Source: Candidatus Poribacteria bacterium (GTDB taxonomy: Bacteria; Poribacteria; WGA-4E; WGA-3G). From it: DNA of 64,000 bases. How positions within the stretch are numbered: position 1 is the first letter of the stretch; every line of letters starts with the position of its first letter. A model generated the notes under the pieces. That model saw nothing but the letters and a program-made list of their open reading frames with translations, did not search any database and was not told the DNA's origin. A program made the position numbers and the translations under genes. The stretch spans positions 1 to 64,000 of the forward strand of contig JAJEAG010000052.1 in NCBI GenBank assembly GCA_022824265.1. The letters are read 5' to 3'. Shown here piece by piece: positions 44,890-54,676 of this stretch.

Positions 44890-46068
44890 TTGATAACATT
44901 TGCAGAACGGTTACAAAAACTTCCTCCCTATCTCTTTGTGGACATACGACAAAAAATGACAGCAGCCAGAGAACGGGGTGTTGATGTCATTAGTTTGGGG
45001 ATTGGGGATCCAGATTTTCCCACGCCTGATCCTGTCATAGAGACATTGTGTAATTCCATACAAGATTCTGATGATGCAGATAGACACCGATATGGTTGCG
45101 ATAGTCCTGTTGCAGAATTTCCAGAAGCTGTTGCTCAATTTTATAAGCATCGTTTTGGGGTATCATTATCAGATGAACAGATAGTTACAACACTCGGTAG
45201 CAAGGATGCAATTGTCAAATTGGCATTGGGTATTCTTAATCCTGGTGATATTGGTATTGCTGCGAGTCCCGGATATCCTACCTATAACATAGGACACGTA
45301 TTTTCAAGTGCAACAACATACTATGCACCGCTATTAAGAGAAAACAACTTCCTCGTAGATTTTGATACGATACCTGTGGAAGTAAAACGTCTTGCTAAAG
45401 TGTTATGGATAAATTATCCAAACAACCCAACGACAGCAACAGCAGACCTTGATTTTTTTAAACGAGCTATTGAATTTGGAAGAGAAAATAATATACTCAT
45501 CGCACATGACAATGCATATAGTGAGAATACGTATGATGGGTATCAGTCGCCAAGCATCCTGCAAGTAGATGGAGCAGATGAGGTAGCAGTCGAATTCTTC
45601 TCATTGAGCAAAGCATTCAATATGACAGGTTGGAGACTCGGCTTTGTTGTTGGCAACCAAACTGCTGTTGAGGCAGTTAAAAAGGTGAAGGATAATATTG
45701 ACAACGGATCACTCCGAGCATTACAATTCGCTGGAGCAAAAGCATTATCAATTGCAGATGATGTTACACCGAAATTAAACAAAATATATCAAAAACGTAG
45801 AGATAACGTAGTAGATGCATTAACCGGTAGCGGATGGGATGTTGATAGACCCAAAGCAACGATGTATATCTGGGCACCAGTGCCAGAACAATATAATGGA
45901 TCCAGTCGTGCATTTGCAACAGCATTACTTGAAGAAGCAGGGGTTGTTGTTACCCCAGGATTAGGGTATGGTCAATGGAGTGAAGGATATTACAGAATAT
46001 CTCTGACCTATCCTGACAATGTTATTGATGAGGCAATTTCACGAATTCGCACATTTTCTACTAAGTAG
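44890..46068 (+). CDS. dapL: LL-diaminopimelate aminotransferase-like (class I/II)
   Basis: A PLP aminotransferase of 392 residues with a TTG start and TAGGAG ribosome site. ISLGIGDPDFPTP, GSKDAI, NYPNNPT (cofactor Asn) and SLSKAFNMTGWRLGFVVG with the Schiff-base Lys define the fold-type I Igamma group. The sequence best fits the DapL/LL-DAP aminotransferase branch, which makes LL-DAP directly from tetrahydrodipicolinate. dapB nearby supports this. Close paralogues act on aspartate or other amino acids, so the specificity is probable rather than certain. Confidence 0.82.
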   Translation: MITFAERLQKLPPYLFVDIRQKMTAARERGVDVISLGIGDPDFPTPDPVIETLCNSIQDSDDADRHRYGCDSPVAEFPEAVAQFYKHRFGVSLSDEQIVTTLGSKDAIVKLALGILNPGDIGIAASPGYPTYNIGHVFSSATTYYAPLLRENNFLVDFDTIPVEVKRLAKVLWINYPNNPTTATADLDFFKRAIEFGRENNILIAHDNAYSENTYDGYQSPSILQVDGADEVAVEFFSLSKAFNMTGWRLGFVVGNQTAVEAVKKVKDNIDNGSLRALQFAGAKALSIADDVTPKLNKIYQKRRDNVVDALTGSGWDVDRPKATMYIWAPVPEQYNGSSRAFATALLEEAGVVVTPGLGYGQWSEGYYRISLTYPDNVIDEAISRIRTFSTK

Positions 46069-46085
46069 AATCAGGATAACTTCTT

Positions 46086-49000
46086 GTGAAATATTTACAT
46101 AAGATCATTTCCGTCATTATCATCGGTTTTTGTCCTATAATAGTTCAATATGCGCATGCTTTTGAACAGATGAAAAGTTATACTGTTGCTGATGGTTTGG
46201 TAGGTCCAATTGTGCCTGTTATCTATCAGGATAGTAGAGGCGTGCTTTGGTTTGGTTCAGATAGAGGAGGTGTGAGTCGTTTTGATGGCAATACATTTAC
46301 ACCTTTTGCTGGAGATACTGTAGATCTTCGTGGAAGAACAAAAACAATCGTAGAAGATAAATGGGGACATCTGTGGTTTCTAAGTAAACATCCTGCAGAA
46401 GGAATAAGTATTATTAGACGGTTCAATGGAGAAGAATTTGACTATAAGACCAATGGTACATGTCTTGCTGTAGATAATTACGGAGAAATTTGGGTTGGGA
46501 GTAATAATGCTATTACAAAACATTCTGCTATCAATAATCAAGAACTTCCAATACCCTACCAATTAAACATAAGTGGTACATCTGTAGCAAAGATAAATGT
46601 CATTTTTCAAAGCAAAGATGGTACATATTGGGTTGGTGGTAGTGATGCCCAAGGTGCACTTATCATGAGTTTTTCAAGCGATCCGAAAATATGGCAAATC
46701 AACAACCTGAACCGTTTAGATAATATACCAAACCTACCAAAAGATAGATCTGTGCAGGTTATCATACAGGATGATGACGATAATTTGTGGTTTGGTGGAC
46801 AATCACTCCTTCTACGTTATGATGGAAAACAATTTCTTAATACATTAGAAAGTGCAACTGGATTTGTCAGACAAGTAAGTACTAATCAAATCCCTAATTA
46901 TGGAAGAATTGGTAATGTTACGGTTAAAAGTGATAGAGATGGAAGAATTTGGTATAGCGACAATAAACAATTATGGTGGTGGAATGGTAATAAACTTCAA
47001 CGGATGAAAAATGTAATAGATGGAACGGCACAGGAAAGTTACTTACAAGGATATTTCGAAATAGAAGATGCGTGGAATAAACTTTGGTTTTCAAGTGAAA
47101 TGGGTTCACATGTATACGACAGTAAGTTACTTGAAAAAGAACCTGAAGATAATTTTGATTTAGAATCACCCTTAGTCGATTCTCCAGAAGTTGCACCAAG
47201 AATGTATGGCGTTGATAATGGACTCGGTAGCGATAACATTCTAACTATATTTGAAGCATTGGATGGGAAAATCTGGTTTGGACACGACAATGGTGTGACA
47301 TCTTATGAACCGCAACCTATAATTGTTAACCATACAACACGTGAAAGAATCGGTAGTAATAGTGTCAGAATGATAGATTCTGATAGCACGGGTACTCTCT
47401 GGTTCAGCATTCCTGGTGGTTTAGCACAATATGATCAAATTGATGACTTACTTAATCAATATTCCTTCACCAATACTAATGAAGAAGAAAGTGCCATTCG
47501 GAATAACCAACGAACGGAAAGTCGGATCGAAATCAATAAGATATTTGATGTTGATGGTAGTATTTGGTTCATTGATAGACCTATAAAACATGAGGATTCA
47601 TATACACATTACAGGTTATTTTGTTATAGAAATGGCGTTTTTGAGAAAATCTCCGTACAGGTAAGTACCTCAATAGGTCCTGGAGGAGAAAATATCTATA
47701 ATGATTCTGAAGTGTATCTATCATCTAAATCCAATCCTTGGATTATATTAGGTGGGTGGATGTTCTTACCAAGAAGTAATGGATTGTATAGCTTTTCGTC
47801 AGAGGGTGTTTTTCGCTTTTACGGTTTTGATTCCACGGTCTCATTGCCATTTCCAACAGATGCAGTCTCCAAACTTTACGTAGACAGTGAAAACCGACTG
47901 TGGTGTTTTTTTGAGAAAGGACAAGTAAAACGTTTCTCAAATTTCCACATCAGTGGAAATATTGTTGGTGGTGAAATCCATTCCGTGGTATTACCACTTC
48001 GTTCGGTTGTTCCAATAATAGGTGATATGGATATCAAAGCTGTCAAATGGTTCTATAATTCTATCAGTGGACAGTTAATGTATTGGGAAAATCCTGACCT
48101 TGGCAATACTTTAACAGAACTTCCAGGAGCAGCGAGCGGTATTCCACTTCACTCTATAGTAATTTCATCGTCGAATCAACAACAATCAGGTATGATAACT
48201 TTTGTTTTTCAAGATGGAATAAAAACATACAGGGGTACAGAATTAATAAATTCTGTTTCTATTACCCTCAATAAGGTAAAAGCAGCAATTACATCTAACA
48301 ACGGTGATCTTTGGTTAGCAACATCTCAGGGGGTAATACAATACACAGGGACAGAAGTTATAAGATATACAATTGAGGATGGTTTCCTTGTTGATGACAT
48401 ACGAGATGTGTATGAAGACCATTGGGGGAACGTATGGTTTGCTACATGGGGTGGTGGAGTAGTACGATACGATGGTAACTCATTTCAATCTATAACTACA
48501 AAAGATGGACTTATCCACAACAACGTTTCAAGCATACATTCAACAGAGGGAAAAGACTTATGGTTTGGAACAGAAGGTGGTGCTACTCAATATAGGGCAA
48601 GTTTGGGGGCACTTCCGTTATGTCGCATCGTCTCTGTTGATGCAGGTAAAACCTTTACAGAACCATTTAATTTAGAATCCAGTATGCGTACATTTACTGA
48701 GATTGAGGAGCTTTTGCCAGCACGAATCAAAGGTATTACAATCAGTTATCAAGGGATCAACCCTCTTAGGGACGACGTGAATTATAGATTTAGATTACTT
48801 GGTACTGACGATTGGACAGAACATACAATTACGTCGAATGTAAAACGAATTAATATCAATCCTCAAAAGGATGAAAGCACATCCCAAGATTACACCTCTG
48901 ATGAAATCGGAACATCCAAGAGTTTACCCGAAATTCATTTTGAAGGACTGAAGTCAGGTAATTATACCTTTTTGATAAAAGCATTTCGTGAAGGATGGCC

Positions 49001-49928
49001 CTATACACAGCAACCTGCTGTGCTAAACTTTACAATAGATCAACCGATATGGAGTCGTTGGCGAAAGTTTCTTCCTACGATTATATTCGTGGCTGCAGTG
49101 GGATCTTTGCTATTTAGACTGATAGTGAACCGTAGACAAACTGCACAGTTACGTTTGGAAATGGAAGAAAAAGAAGAAGCAGAGATGATACGAATCCGAA
49201 CAGAATTAAATGAAGCACAGAATATTCAGATGGGACTATTGCCGACTGAACCACCGCACCTACCTACATTTGATATTGCAGGCATGTCTATACCCGCAAC
49301 ACAAGTTGGAGGAGATTTTTTCGATTATTTGACTGTTGAAAATGGACAGACTGCGATTGCTGTTGCGGACGCAGCAGGTAAAGGTATACGGGGGGCAATG
49401 AATGCTGTACTGACAAATGGTATGTTACATGAAGTAGCAAGATTTAAGTCAGATGCCGATGTTATTCTAAGTGACCTCAATGCAGGATTAGCACCTCGTA
49501 TGTATGGACCCAGTTTTATTGCACTGAACTTAGCAGTTCTAAATGAGACTGAAAAGAAAATAGATTATGCAAATGGTGGACAACCGTATCCTATCTTGAA
49601 AAGGGGTTCGGAAATAATTGAAATAGAAAATAGCGATCTTCCACTTGGTAGTATGCAAAATGTGCAATATGAATCAGTTACTTTTGATATAAGAGAAGGT
49701 GATTTCCTTATCTTTCATTCAGACGGTCTGATAGAAGCACTTAATGCTAACCATGATATGTACGGAACAGAACGTCTGACCAATTTACTTTCTAATATAC
49801 CTGATGAATGTAGTGCAGATGAGATGATTCAACGAATCGTTGATGATGTGCAAGACTTTGTACAGGAAGAAGAACAATATGATGACTTGACGATAGTTGT
49901 GGTTAAACATGTGGTAGAAACAGAATAG
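46086..49928 (+). CDS. Propeller-sensor SpoIIE/RsbU-type protein phosphatase
   Basis: A 1280-residue membrane sensor with a GTG start. Signal peptide residues 1-25 precede about 850 residues of two-component-regulator propeller repeats (for example GVLWFGSDRGGVSRFDG, GNVWFATWGGGVVRYDG, KDLWFGTEGGATQYR). A Y_Y_Y-type domain lies at about 880-985, one membrane helix at 995-1013, then a coiled coil and a PP2C-like SpoIIE phosphatase from about 1041 (QVGGDFFDYL, VADAAGKGIRGAM, FHSDGLIEA, EEQYDDLTIVVVK). The propeller faces the periplasm. The phosphatase would dephosphorylate an anti-sigma-factor antagonist. No STAS or RsbW gene is next to it. Confidence 0.92.
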   Translation: MKYLHKIISVIIIGFCPIIVQYAHAFEQMKSYTVADGLVGPIVPVIYQDSRGVLWFGSDRGGVSRFDGNTFTPFAGDTVDLRGRTKTIVEDKWGHLWFLSKHPAEGISIIRRFNGEEFDYKTNGTCLAVDNYGEIWVGSNNAITKHSAINNQELPIPYQLNISGTSVAKINVIFQSKDGTYWVGGSDAQGALIMSFSSDPKIWQINNLNRLDNIPNLPKDRSVQVIIQDDDDNLWFGGQSLLLRYDGKQFLNTLESATGFVRQVSTNQIPNYGRIGNVTVKSDRDGRIWYSDNKQLWWWNGNKLQRMKNVIDGTAQESYLQGYFEIEDAWNKLWFSSEMGSHVYDSKLLEKEPEDNFDLESPLVDSPEVAPRMYGVDNGLGSDNILTIFEALDGKIWFGHDNGVTSYEPQPIIVNHTTRERIGSNSVRMIDSDSTGTLWFSIPGGLAQYDQIDDLLNQYSFTNTNEEESAIRNNQRTESRIEINKIFDVDGSIWFIDRPIKHEDSYTHYRLFCYRNGVFEKISVQVSTSIGPGGENIYNDSEVYLSSKSNPWIILGGWMFLPRSNGLYSFSSEGVFRFYGFDSTVSLPFPTDAVSKLYVDSENRLWCFFEKGQVKRFSNFHISGNIVGGEIHSVVLPLRSVVPIIGDMDIKAVKWFYNSISGQLMYWENPDLGNTLTELPGAASGIPLHSIVISSSNQQQSGMITFVFQDGIKTYRGTELINSVSITLNKVKAAITSNNGDLWLATSQGVIQYTGTEVIRYTIEDGFLVDDIRDVYEDHWGNVWFATWGGGVVRYDGNSFQSITTKDGLIHNNVSSIHSTEGKDLWFGTEGGATQYRASLGALPLCRIVSVDAGKTFTEPFNLESSMRTFTEIEELLPARIKGITISYQGINPLRDDVNYRFRLLGTDDWTEHTITSNVKRININPQKDESTSQDYTSDEIGTSKSLPEIHFEGLKSGNYTFLIKAFREGWPYTQQPAVLNFTIDQPIWSRWRKFLPTIIFVAAVGSLLFRLIVNRRQTAQLRLEMEEKEEAEMIRIRTELNEAQNIQMGLLPTEPPHLPTFDIAGMSIPATQVGGDFFDYLTVENGQTAIAVADAAGKGIRGAMNAVLTNGMLHEVARFKSDADVILSDLNAGLAPRMYGPSFIALNLAVLNETEKKIDYANGGQPYPILKRGSEIIEIENSDLPLGSMQNVQYESVTFDIREGDFLIFHSDGLIEALNANHDMYGTERLTNLLSNIPDECSADEMIQRIVDDVQDFVQEEEQYDDLTIVVVKHVVETE

Positions 49929-49939
49929 TTGTATTGAAC

Positions 49940-51859
49940 TTATGCATTTCTAAAGTTGATTACAGTATCTCGATATTCCTCTGGAAGTCCAATATCATAT
50001 CGATGTCCCTTAACAACATAACCCGAAAAACCGTCAGCCTTCCTTAATTCATCTAAACATGATGTGAGTTGAAACTCACCGCGCTCACGGAAATTGTGTT
50101 CAATATTCTGTTCAAGAAATTCAAAAATCTGGGGTTCAATAACATAAATGCCGAATACAGTTAGAAAACTGTCTGTGTCCATTCCATCAACATGTAGATG
50201 TTCCCTCGCATATTCTGGATCCGGTTTCTCGTAGAATTCCGTTACTGATATCATAGACATTTCTTCTTTCCACACACCGGTAACACATCCAAAGTTAGAT
50301 AGTTCTTCAATAGGTGTTTTCTTTAATCCGACAACACTATGTCCAACCTTCTCGTATGCATCCAAAACTTGTTCGGCACAGGATTGCGGTTCATCCGAAC
50401 TGTAGAGGTGATCTCCTAACATTAATAGGAATGGCTCATTGTCAATCCAATCCCTTGCACAATAGACGGCATGACCAAATCCTTCCTGTACATCCTGTGT
50501 AACAAAGGAAATTTTACTGCCTAATTCAATCAAGTAATCACAGTAGACTTTGTTTTCTTTACTAAGTTTATTGTAGTGTTCTATTCGAGGCGGGGTTTTA
50601 AAATAAGATTCAAAAAGCTCAATATCTCTGCTTTGAACAATTAAACATACTTCCTCTATACCTGCATTCACAGCTTCTTCAACAATTGCCATGATTGCGG
50701 GTTTTGCACGTCCGTTACGATCAATTACTGGAAAAAGTTCCTTCTTCATTGCCTTAGATGCAGGAAACAGTCTTGTACCAAAACCAGCGGCAGGGATAAC
50801 AGCTTTACGGACGTGTTTGCTTGCCTCAATTACAAGTTTTAGACAGGACATCTGTAAATCGCGTTCAATTATCTCAATAACCCTACTTTGACTCTCCTCG
50901 TCTTTCACGATAAATTGGGCAGAACCATCTCCCTGTGAACCAACCCCTTTGCCACCCCATATATAAGGTTGAATCGGTTCATAATTTAACACTTTATGAA
51001 GTATAGGTGCAGTCAATTGTGTAGGACAGGCAGGAATAAGATGTTTGTCGAATTCCTGTTGTGCCTTTGTCATTAGCTTACCCACTGATTCTGCATTACC
51101 TTGTCGTAGAGCCTGATGTGCGGATTCAGTAATCTCTCTACTCAAGTGACCAAGGAAGTACTGGACATTTTTTTGCAGTTCATTTTCTGCAAATGGATAA
51201 CAATGGTTTAATTGATTTAATATAAGACGTGTATCTTTTCCTGATCCTAAGTCCACAATTACCATATATAGGTTTGATGGCACACTGAACTCTCGGACAT
51301 CAATGTTATCACCATCAAAACTCATAAGGATCGGATGTTGATAGGCACATCCCTGATCCATTCTTCCACAACGTGAAGGTGTCTTGATCTCGCCTTGATA
51401 TGCACATTCCATTTCACCGCGTGTCGTCATTTTCAGATCGTAGATACGATTAAATGCGCGAGCTACTAATACACATATAGCCGCACTTGAGGATAATCCT
51501 TTTTTGACCGGTAAATCTGTGAGATAATTATCTATTTCTAAACCTTGTACGCGGTAATTCGTAAGTATCTGATAAGCAACCCCAGCTGCATAACTAAAAA
51601 AACTCCCTTTTTCCGCCTCTTCAAGGAGTGCTGCTGGTTCCATCGGTAATGTATATGGACCGTGTCGTGTGCCATCGCTCAGAGTAGTCTTCAATATAAG
51701 ACTTGTAGGATGTGGTTGTACTTCTGCATAAACACCTTGGTTCGTGCTGGTTATTATGGTATAGCCTTTTTCAAGCTCCGCATTAGTTCGTCGATGTCCT
51801 CCTGCCCAATCACTATGTTCTCCAAAAAGGCAGATCCGTCCTGGCACAAAAAGTTTCAT
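49940..51859 (-). CDS. Fused GHMP sugar kinase and sugar-1-phosphate nucleotidyltransferase
   Basis: A 639-residue bifunctional protein. Residues 1 to about 345 are a GHMP kinase with VPGRICLFGEHSDWAGG, the ATP loop KKGLSSSAAICV (121-127) and GGKGVGSQGDGSA near 300, like galactokinases or glucuronokinases. From about 350 follows a complete GalU-type uridylyltransferase with AVIPAAGFGTRLFPASKAMKKELFPV, LMLGDHLY and GHRYDIGLPEEY. The likely role is to phosphorylate a sugar at C1 and then make its nucleotide sugar in one polypeptide, as bacterial FKP does for fucose but in the opposite domain order. Sugar and nucleotide are unknown. A good ribosome site (AAGGA) precedes the ATG. Confidence 0.9.
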   Translation of the reverse strand: MKLFVPGRICLFGEHSDWAGGHRRTNAELEKGYTIITSTNQGVYAEVQPHPTSLILKTTLSDGTRHGPYTLPMEPAALLEEAEKGSFFSYAAGVAYQILTNYRVQGLEIDNYLTDLPVKKGLSSSAAICVLVARAFNRIYDLKMTTRGEMECAYQGEIKTPSRCGRMDQGCAYQHPILMSFDGDNIDVREFSVPSNLYMVIVDLGSGKDTRLILNQLNHCYPFAENELQKNVQYFLGHLSREITESAHQALRQGNAESVGKLMTKAQQEFDKHLIPACPTQLTAPILHKVLNYEPIQPYIWGGKGVGSQGDGSAQFIVKDEESQSRVIEIIERDLQMSCLKLVIEASKHVRKAVIPAAGFGTRLFPASKAMKKELFPVIDRNGRAKPAIMAIVEEAVNAGIEEVCLIVQSRDIELFESYFKTPPRIEHYNKLSKENKVYCDYLIELGSKISFVTQDVQEGFGHAVYCARDWIDNEPFLLMLGDHLYSSDEPQSCAEQVLDAYEKVGHSVVGLKKTPIEELSNFGCVTGVWKEEMSMISVTEFYEKPDPEYAREHLHVDGMDTDSFLTVFGIYVIEPQIFEFLEQNIEHNFRERGEFQLTSCLDELRKADGFSGYVVKGHRYDIGLPEEYRDTVINFRNA

Positions 51860-52129
51860 TGTATGTCCTTGTATGTAATCAGATAATGTTAGTTATATAT
51901 GAATTATTATATTTATGCTTATGATTTGCACGAATAGTGTAAAATGTCAAATGATTTATTCAGGAGTAGTTAAGTGTTTAAAATAACACTTTTTCTTTAA
52001 CCAATATGCCGATGTATCAATTCACCAAAAGATAATATCAATCACTAACCTTAATTATAAGATATTATTCTAATGAGGTCAACATGACTTTGAATTGAAA
52101 GAATATAATATATTGAATGTAAATCTTAT
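51860..52129. other. Intergenic gap with a plus-strand terminator-like hairpin
   Basis: The flanking genes are both on the minus strand. A hairpin AAGTGTT (51972-51978) / AACACTT (51985-51991), followed by TTTC on the plus strand, looks like an intrinsic terminator facing the wrong way for both genes. No ORF was seen. Confidence 0.35.
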
Positions 52130-54463
52130 CTATGGCGTAGGTTTTCCTGCCCATTGACACCTTTGTACCCAATCTTTTGCAGATAATACATCACCAAATG
52201 ACAGTGATTCATCTGTGGCAATTGTGTCAAATATCTTTTCAGCAATTCTGTAATCTTTCTTACGATATGCATTAAGTCCTAACAATCTTCTGGCTTTTAT
52301 GTATAACTGTTTTGGCGTTTTTTTGATATCCGTTTCATAACCCAAGTCTATGGCATGATGAATATATTGTGAACTAATTTCCCATGCACCTTCTATATGT
52401 AGGATTTCACCTGCCAAATAATATGCTAACCATTCATTGGGTTGTACATTTATAATTTGCAGTAATAGAGCGATTTTCGTTCCATTCTTCACACTATTAT
52501 ATTGGTTTTGTGGAATCAAGACACTGCTTAGTTTTGCCTTGGATTCCATTGTATAGGATTCAGATAATGCAGCAATACGTTTTAGGTTATTGTGTTCAAT
52601 TGATTCACGCGGTTTAAGTGTTAATGCGTTATTGTATGACTTTATTGCAGCATCTAAATCTCCTTGAAGCCAGGAGATATCTCCCAATAGTTGAGCAGCC
52701 TCAGCCCTATATAATGCATTATTATCAGATGTTATATTCTTTGCTATAGAAGTTGCAAGTTCATTGTCTCCTGATCGAAAGGCACTAAACATCATACCAC
52801 GTTTTGTTCTTGAATTATTTGGTTCATGGTTAAGCATCACTTGAAAGGTCTGCCTTGCTGAAATATAGTCATTATTGTAATATTCTTTCCACGCCTGTTT
52901 TCGCAACGCTGCTATTTCATGTGCACAAACTTGTTCAAAGATTCCTCCTCTCAATAATCGAGTTTTTGCATAAGTTATATCTTTTTCTTCCAATTGTATA
53001 TTATTATCTAAGAATTCGATCCATTCGTTTTCTAAAACATATAAATCTCTGTTGTAACTCTTAGATATATTTCCGATTGGAAATGCATTTTTTATCTTCT
53101 CAATTCCGTATGTGTCTATGAGGAATCGGATAAATGAACCTGCTAATAGGTAGCTACGAGAGCTTGCATGTCTCCAAAATCCAAGACTCATGACACTTGT
53201 GAGTGGAGGGGCAACTTTCAAGTGGCGCATCGCCTTAGCCCACTGATGAACAGTTAACTTGCCCTCATCCCAATCTGCTGCTACAGCAACACCTTCATGG
53301 ACTCCTACATTCAAACTGACTTTCCATGGAGACCAATTAGCAGTCAATACATGTGCCAGTTCATGCTTTAACACTGGGTGAGGGAAACCTTGAGTATGAA
53401 GATGAAAACCGTGCCCAAAAGGATCCTCAACAAATGTGTTTCCAGCACCGATCAATCGTTTCTTCTGTTCTGGAGAGGAATATAGATATGCGCGAACTTT
53501 TTGTGTATTATCTATTTGTAAATATTCTAACAGTTGATAATATCTAAATTCACAATCATCAATAAAAAGTTCTATCTTGTCTCCCAATTCGCGCGCATAA
53601 TATATTTCAAAATGTTCTGTTTCACGGTAACCACCTAACTCTTGAGCGATGTCGTTGCGTGTTGGACGTATTCCTATCTTACCTGCATATATTTCTATGC
53701 CAATAACTGCAATGAACAAAACGCACACAGAAAGTATGTTCCATATTGAACTCTTATTTTGAAACCATAATAAATTACTCCACCGTATTCTTGGAATGAG
53801 ATCAGTCTTCCGATTAATTTCACATGTTTGGAACAAAAATGTGATGAATAACAATGCCAAAACAAGTGCTTGTCCTCTTGATATCAGGAATGTGGGTGTG
53901 ATCGATATTACAAAATCGTAGATTGGTCCAGGAAAATAGCCAATAATTGGATGATATGCAAAAACTGGTGGATGAAAGATTAAGTTATATACGGTTGGAA
54001 TACACGAAAAAAATAAAAATGTTAGATAAATCAAATATGCAAACCATCGTTTTTCTAACCAGACATTAAAAAATACCCCAGCAGCAGTTACAGTAATACA
54101 AGTTAGTAGTGGTAATAATATAAAGAATAAGAGACCGTCAACATAATTGCAATTCTTTATTCGAAAACCATTAATTACAATAATAATCAATGGGAGTAAG
54201 ATTATGATTAAATTTGATCTGAATCCACGGAAAACACATTTGCGTATAACATCACGGGGTGAACCTGACAAAGCAATAGGATCACGTTTCATAAGATGTA
54301 ATTCTGTCATTGCTATATGAGCACCAGATATAGCGATACAGAGCGTAATAATTGCACAGAACTCAAATGCCAGTATATTAAACAGCGGAGTGTTGGCAAG
54401 TATTAATGCTACAACTCCAAAACAGATAAACCATAACCAGAATGTAAAGGTTTTAAATATCAT
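52130..54463 (-). CDS. Membrane gluzincin (peptidase MA-like) with C-terminal TPR repeats
   Basis: A 777-residue protein. The first 260 residues hold about eight hydrophobic helices. A soluble domain follows with HELAH (about 367-371) and NVGVHEGVAVAADWDEG, a zinc-binding pattern of HExxH plus a downstream Glu, as in the peptidase MA family. From about 530 to the end are TPR-like helical repeats (for example ALYRAEAAQLLGDISWLQGDLDAAIKSYNNAL). The helices probably anchor the catalytic part on the periplasmic side. The substrate is unknown. The architecture suggests a quality-control or assembly protease that reads partners through the TPRs. Confidence 0.82.
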   Translation of the reverse strand: MIFKTFTFWLWFICFGVVALILANTPLFNILAFEFCAIITLCIAISGAHIAMTELHLMKRDPIALSGSPRDVIRKCVFRGFRSNLIIILLPLIIIVINGFRIKNCNYVDGLLFFILLPLLTCITVTAAGVFFNVWLEKRWFAYLIYLTFLFFSCIPTVYNLIFHPPVFAYHPIIGYFPGPIYDFVISITPTFLISRGQALVLALLFITFLFQTCEINRKTDLIPRIRWSNLLWFQNKSSIWNILSVCVLFIAVIGIEIYAGKIGIRPTRNDIAQELGGYRETEHFEIYYARELGDKIELFIDDCEFRYYQLLEYLQIDNTQKVRAYLYSSPEQKKRLIGAGNTFVEDPFGHGFHLHTQGFPHPVLKHELAHVLTANWSPWKVSLNVGVHEGVAVAADWDEGKLTVHQWAKAMRHLKVAPPLTSVMSLGFWRHASSRSYLLAGSFIRFLIDTYGIEKIKNAFPIGNISKSYNRDLYVLENEWIEFLDNNIQLEEKDITYAKTRLLRGGIFEQVCAHEIAALRKQAWKEYYNNDYISARQTFQVMLNHEPNNSRTKRGMMFSAFRSGDNELATSIAKNITSDNNALYRAEAAQLLGDISWLQGDLDAAIKSYNNALTLKPRESIEHNNLKRIAALSESYTMESKAKLSSVLIPQNQYNSVKNGTKIALLLQIINVQPNEWLAYYLAGEILHIEGAWEISSQYIHHAIDLGYETDIKKTPKQLYIKARRLLGLNAYRKKDYRIAEKIFDTIATDESLSFGDVLSAKDWVQRCQWAGKPTP

Positions 54464-54616
54464 GGAAAATTATATGAGTATGCTTAAAATAAAGATTCTT
54501 AACATCAACTGTTTATTTTCTAATACATAATTTAGAATGTTTATTAGTAGGTTTTTACTAACATTTTAATCAGAAAATGTTTCAGAAGTCAAATGAAATT
54601 AAGTGCAATGTCTCAC

Positions 54617-54646
54617 TTGACACAACAGTTTAATCTGTGTTATGAT
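54617..54646 (+). promoter_or_regulatory. Promoter of the superoxide dismutase operon
   Basis: TTGACA at 54617-54622 and TATGAT at 54641-54646 with an 18-base spacer, 30 bases before the ATG. GAGGTG at 54666-54671 is the ribosome site. Confidence 0.55.
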
Positions 54647-54676
54647 GTTAATATAATTACAGATTGAGGTGAATAC

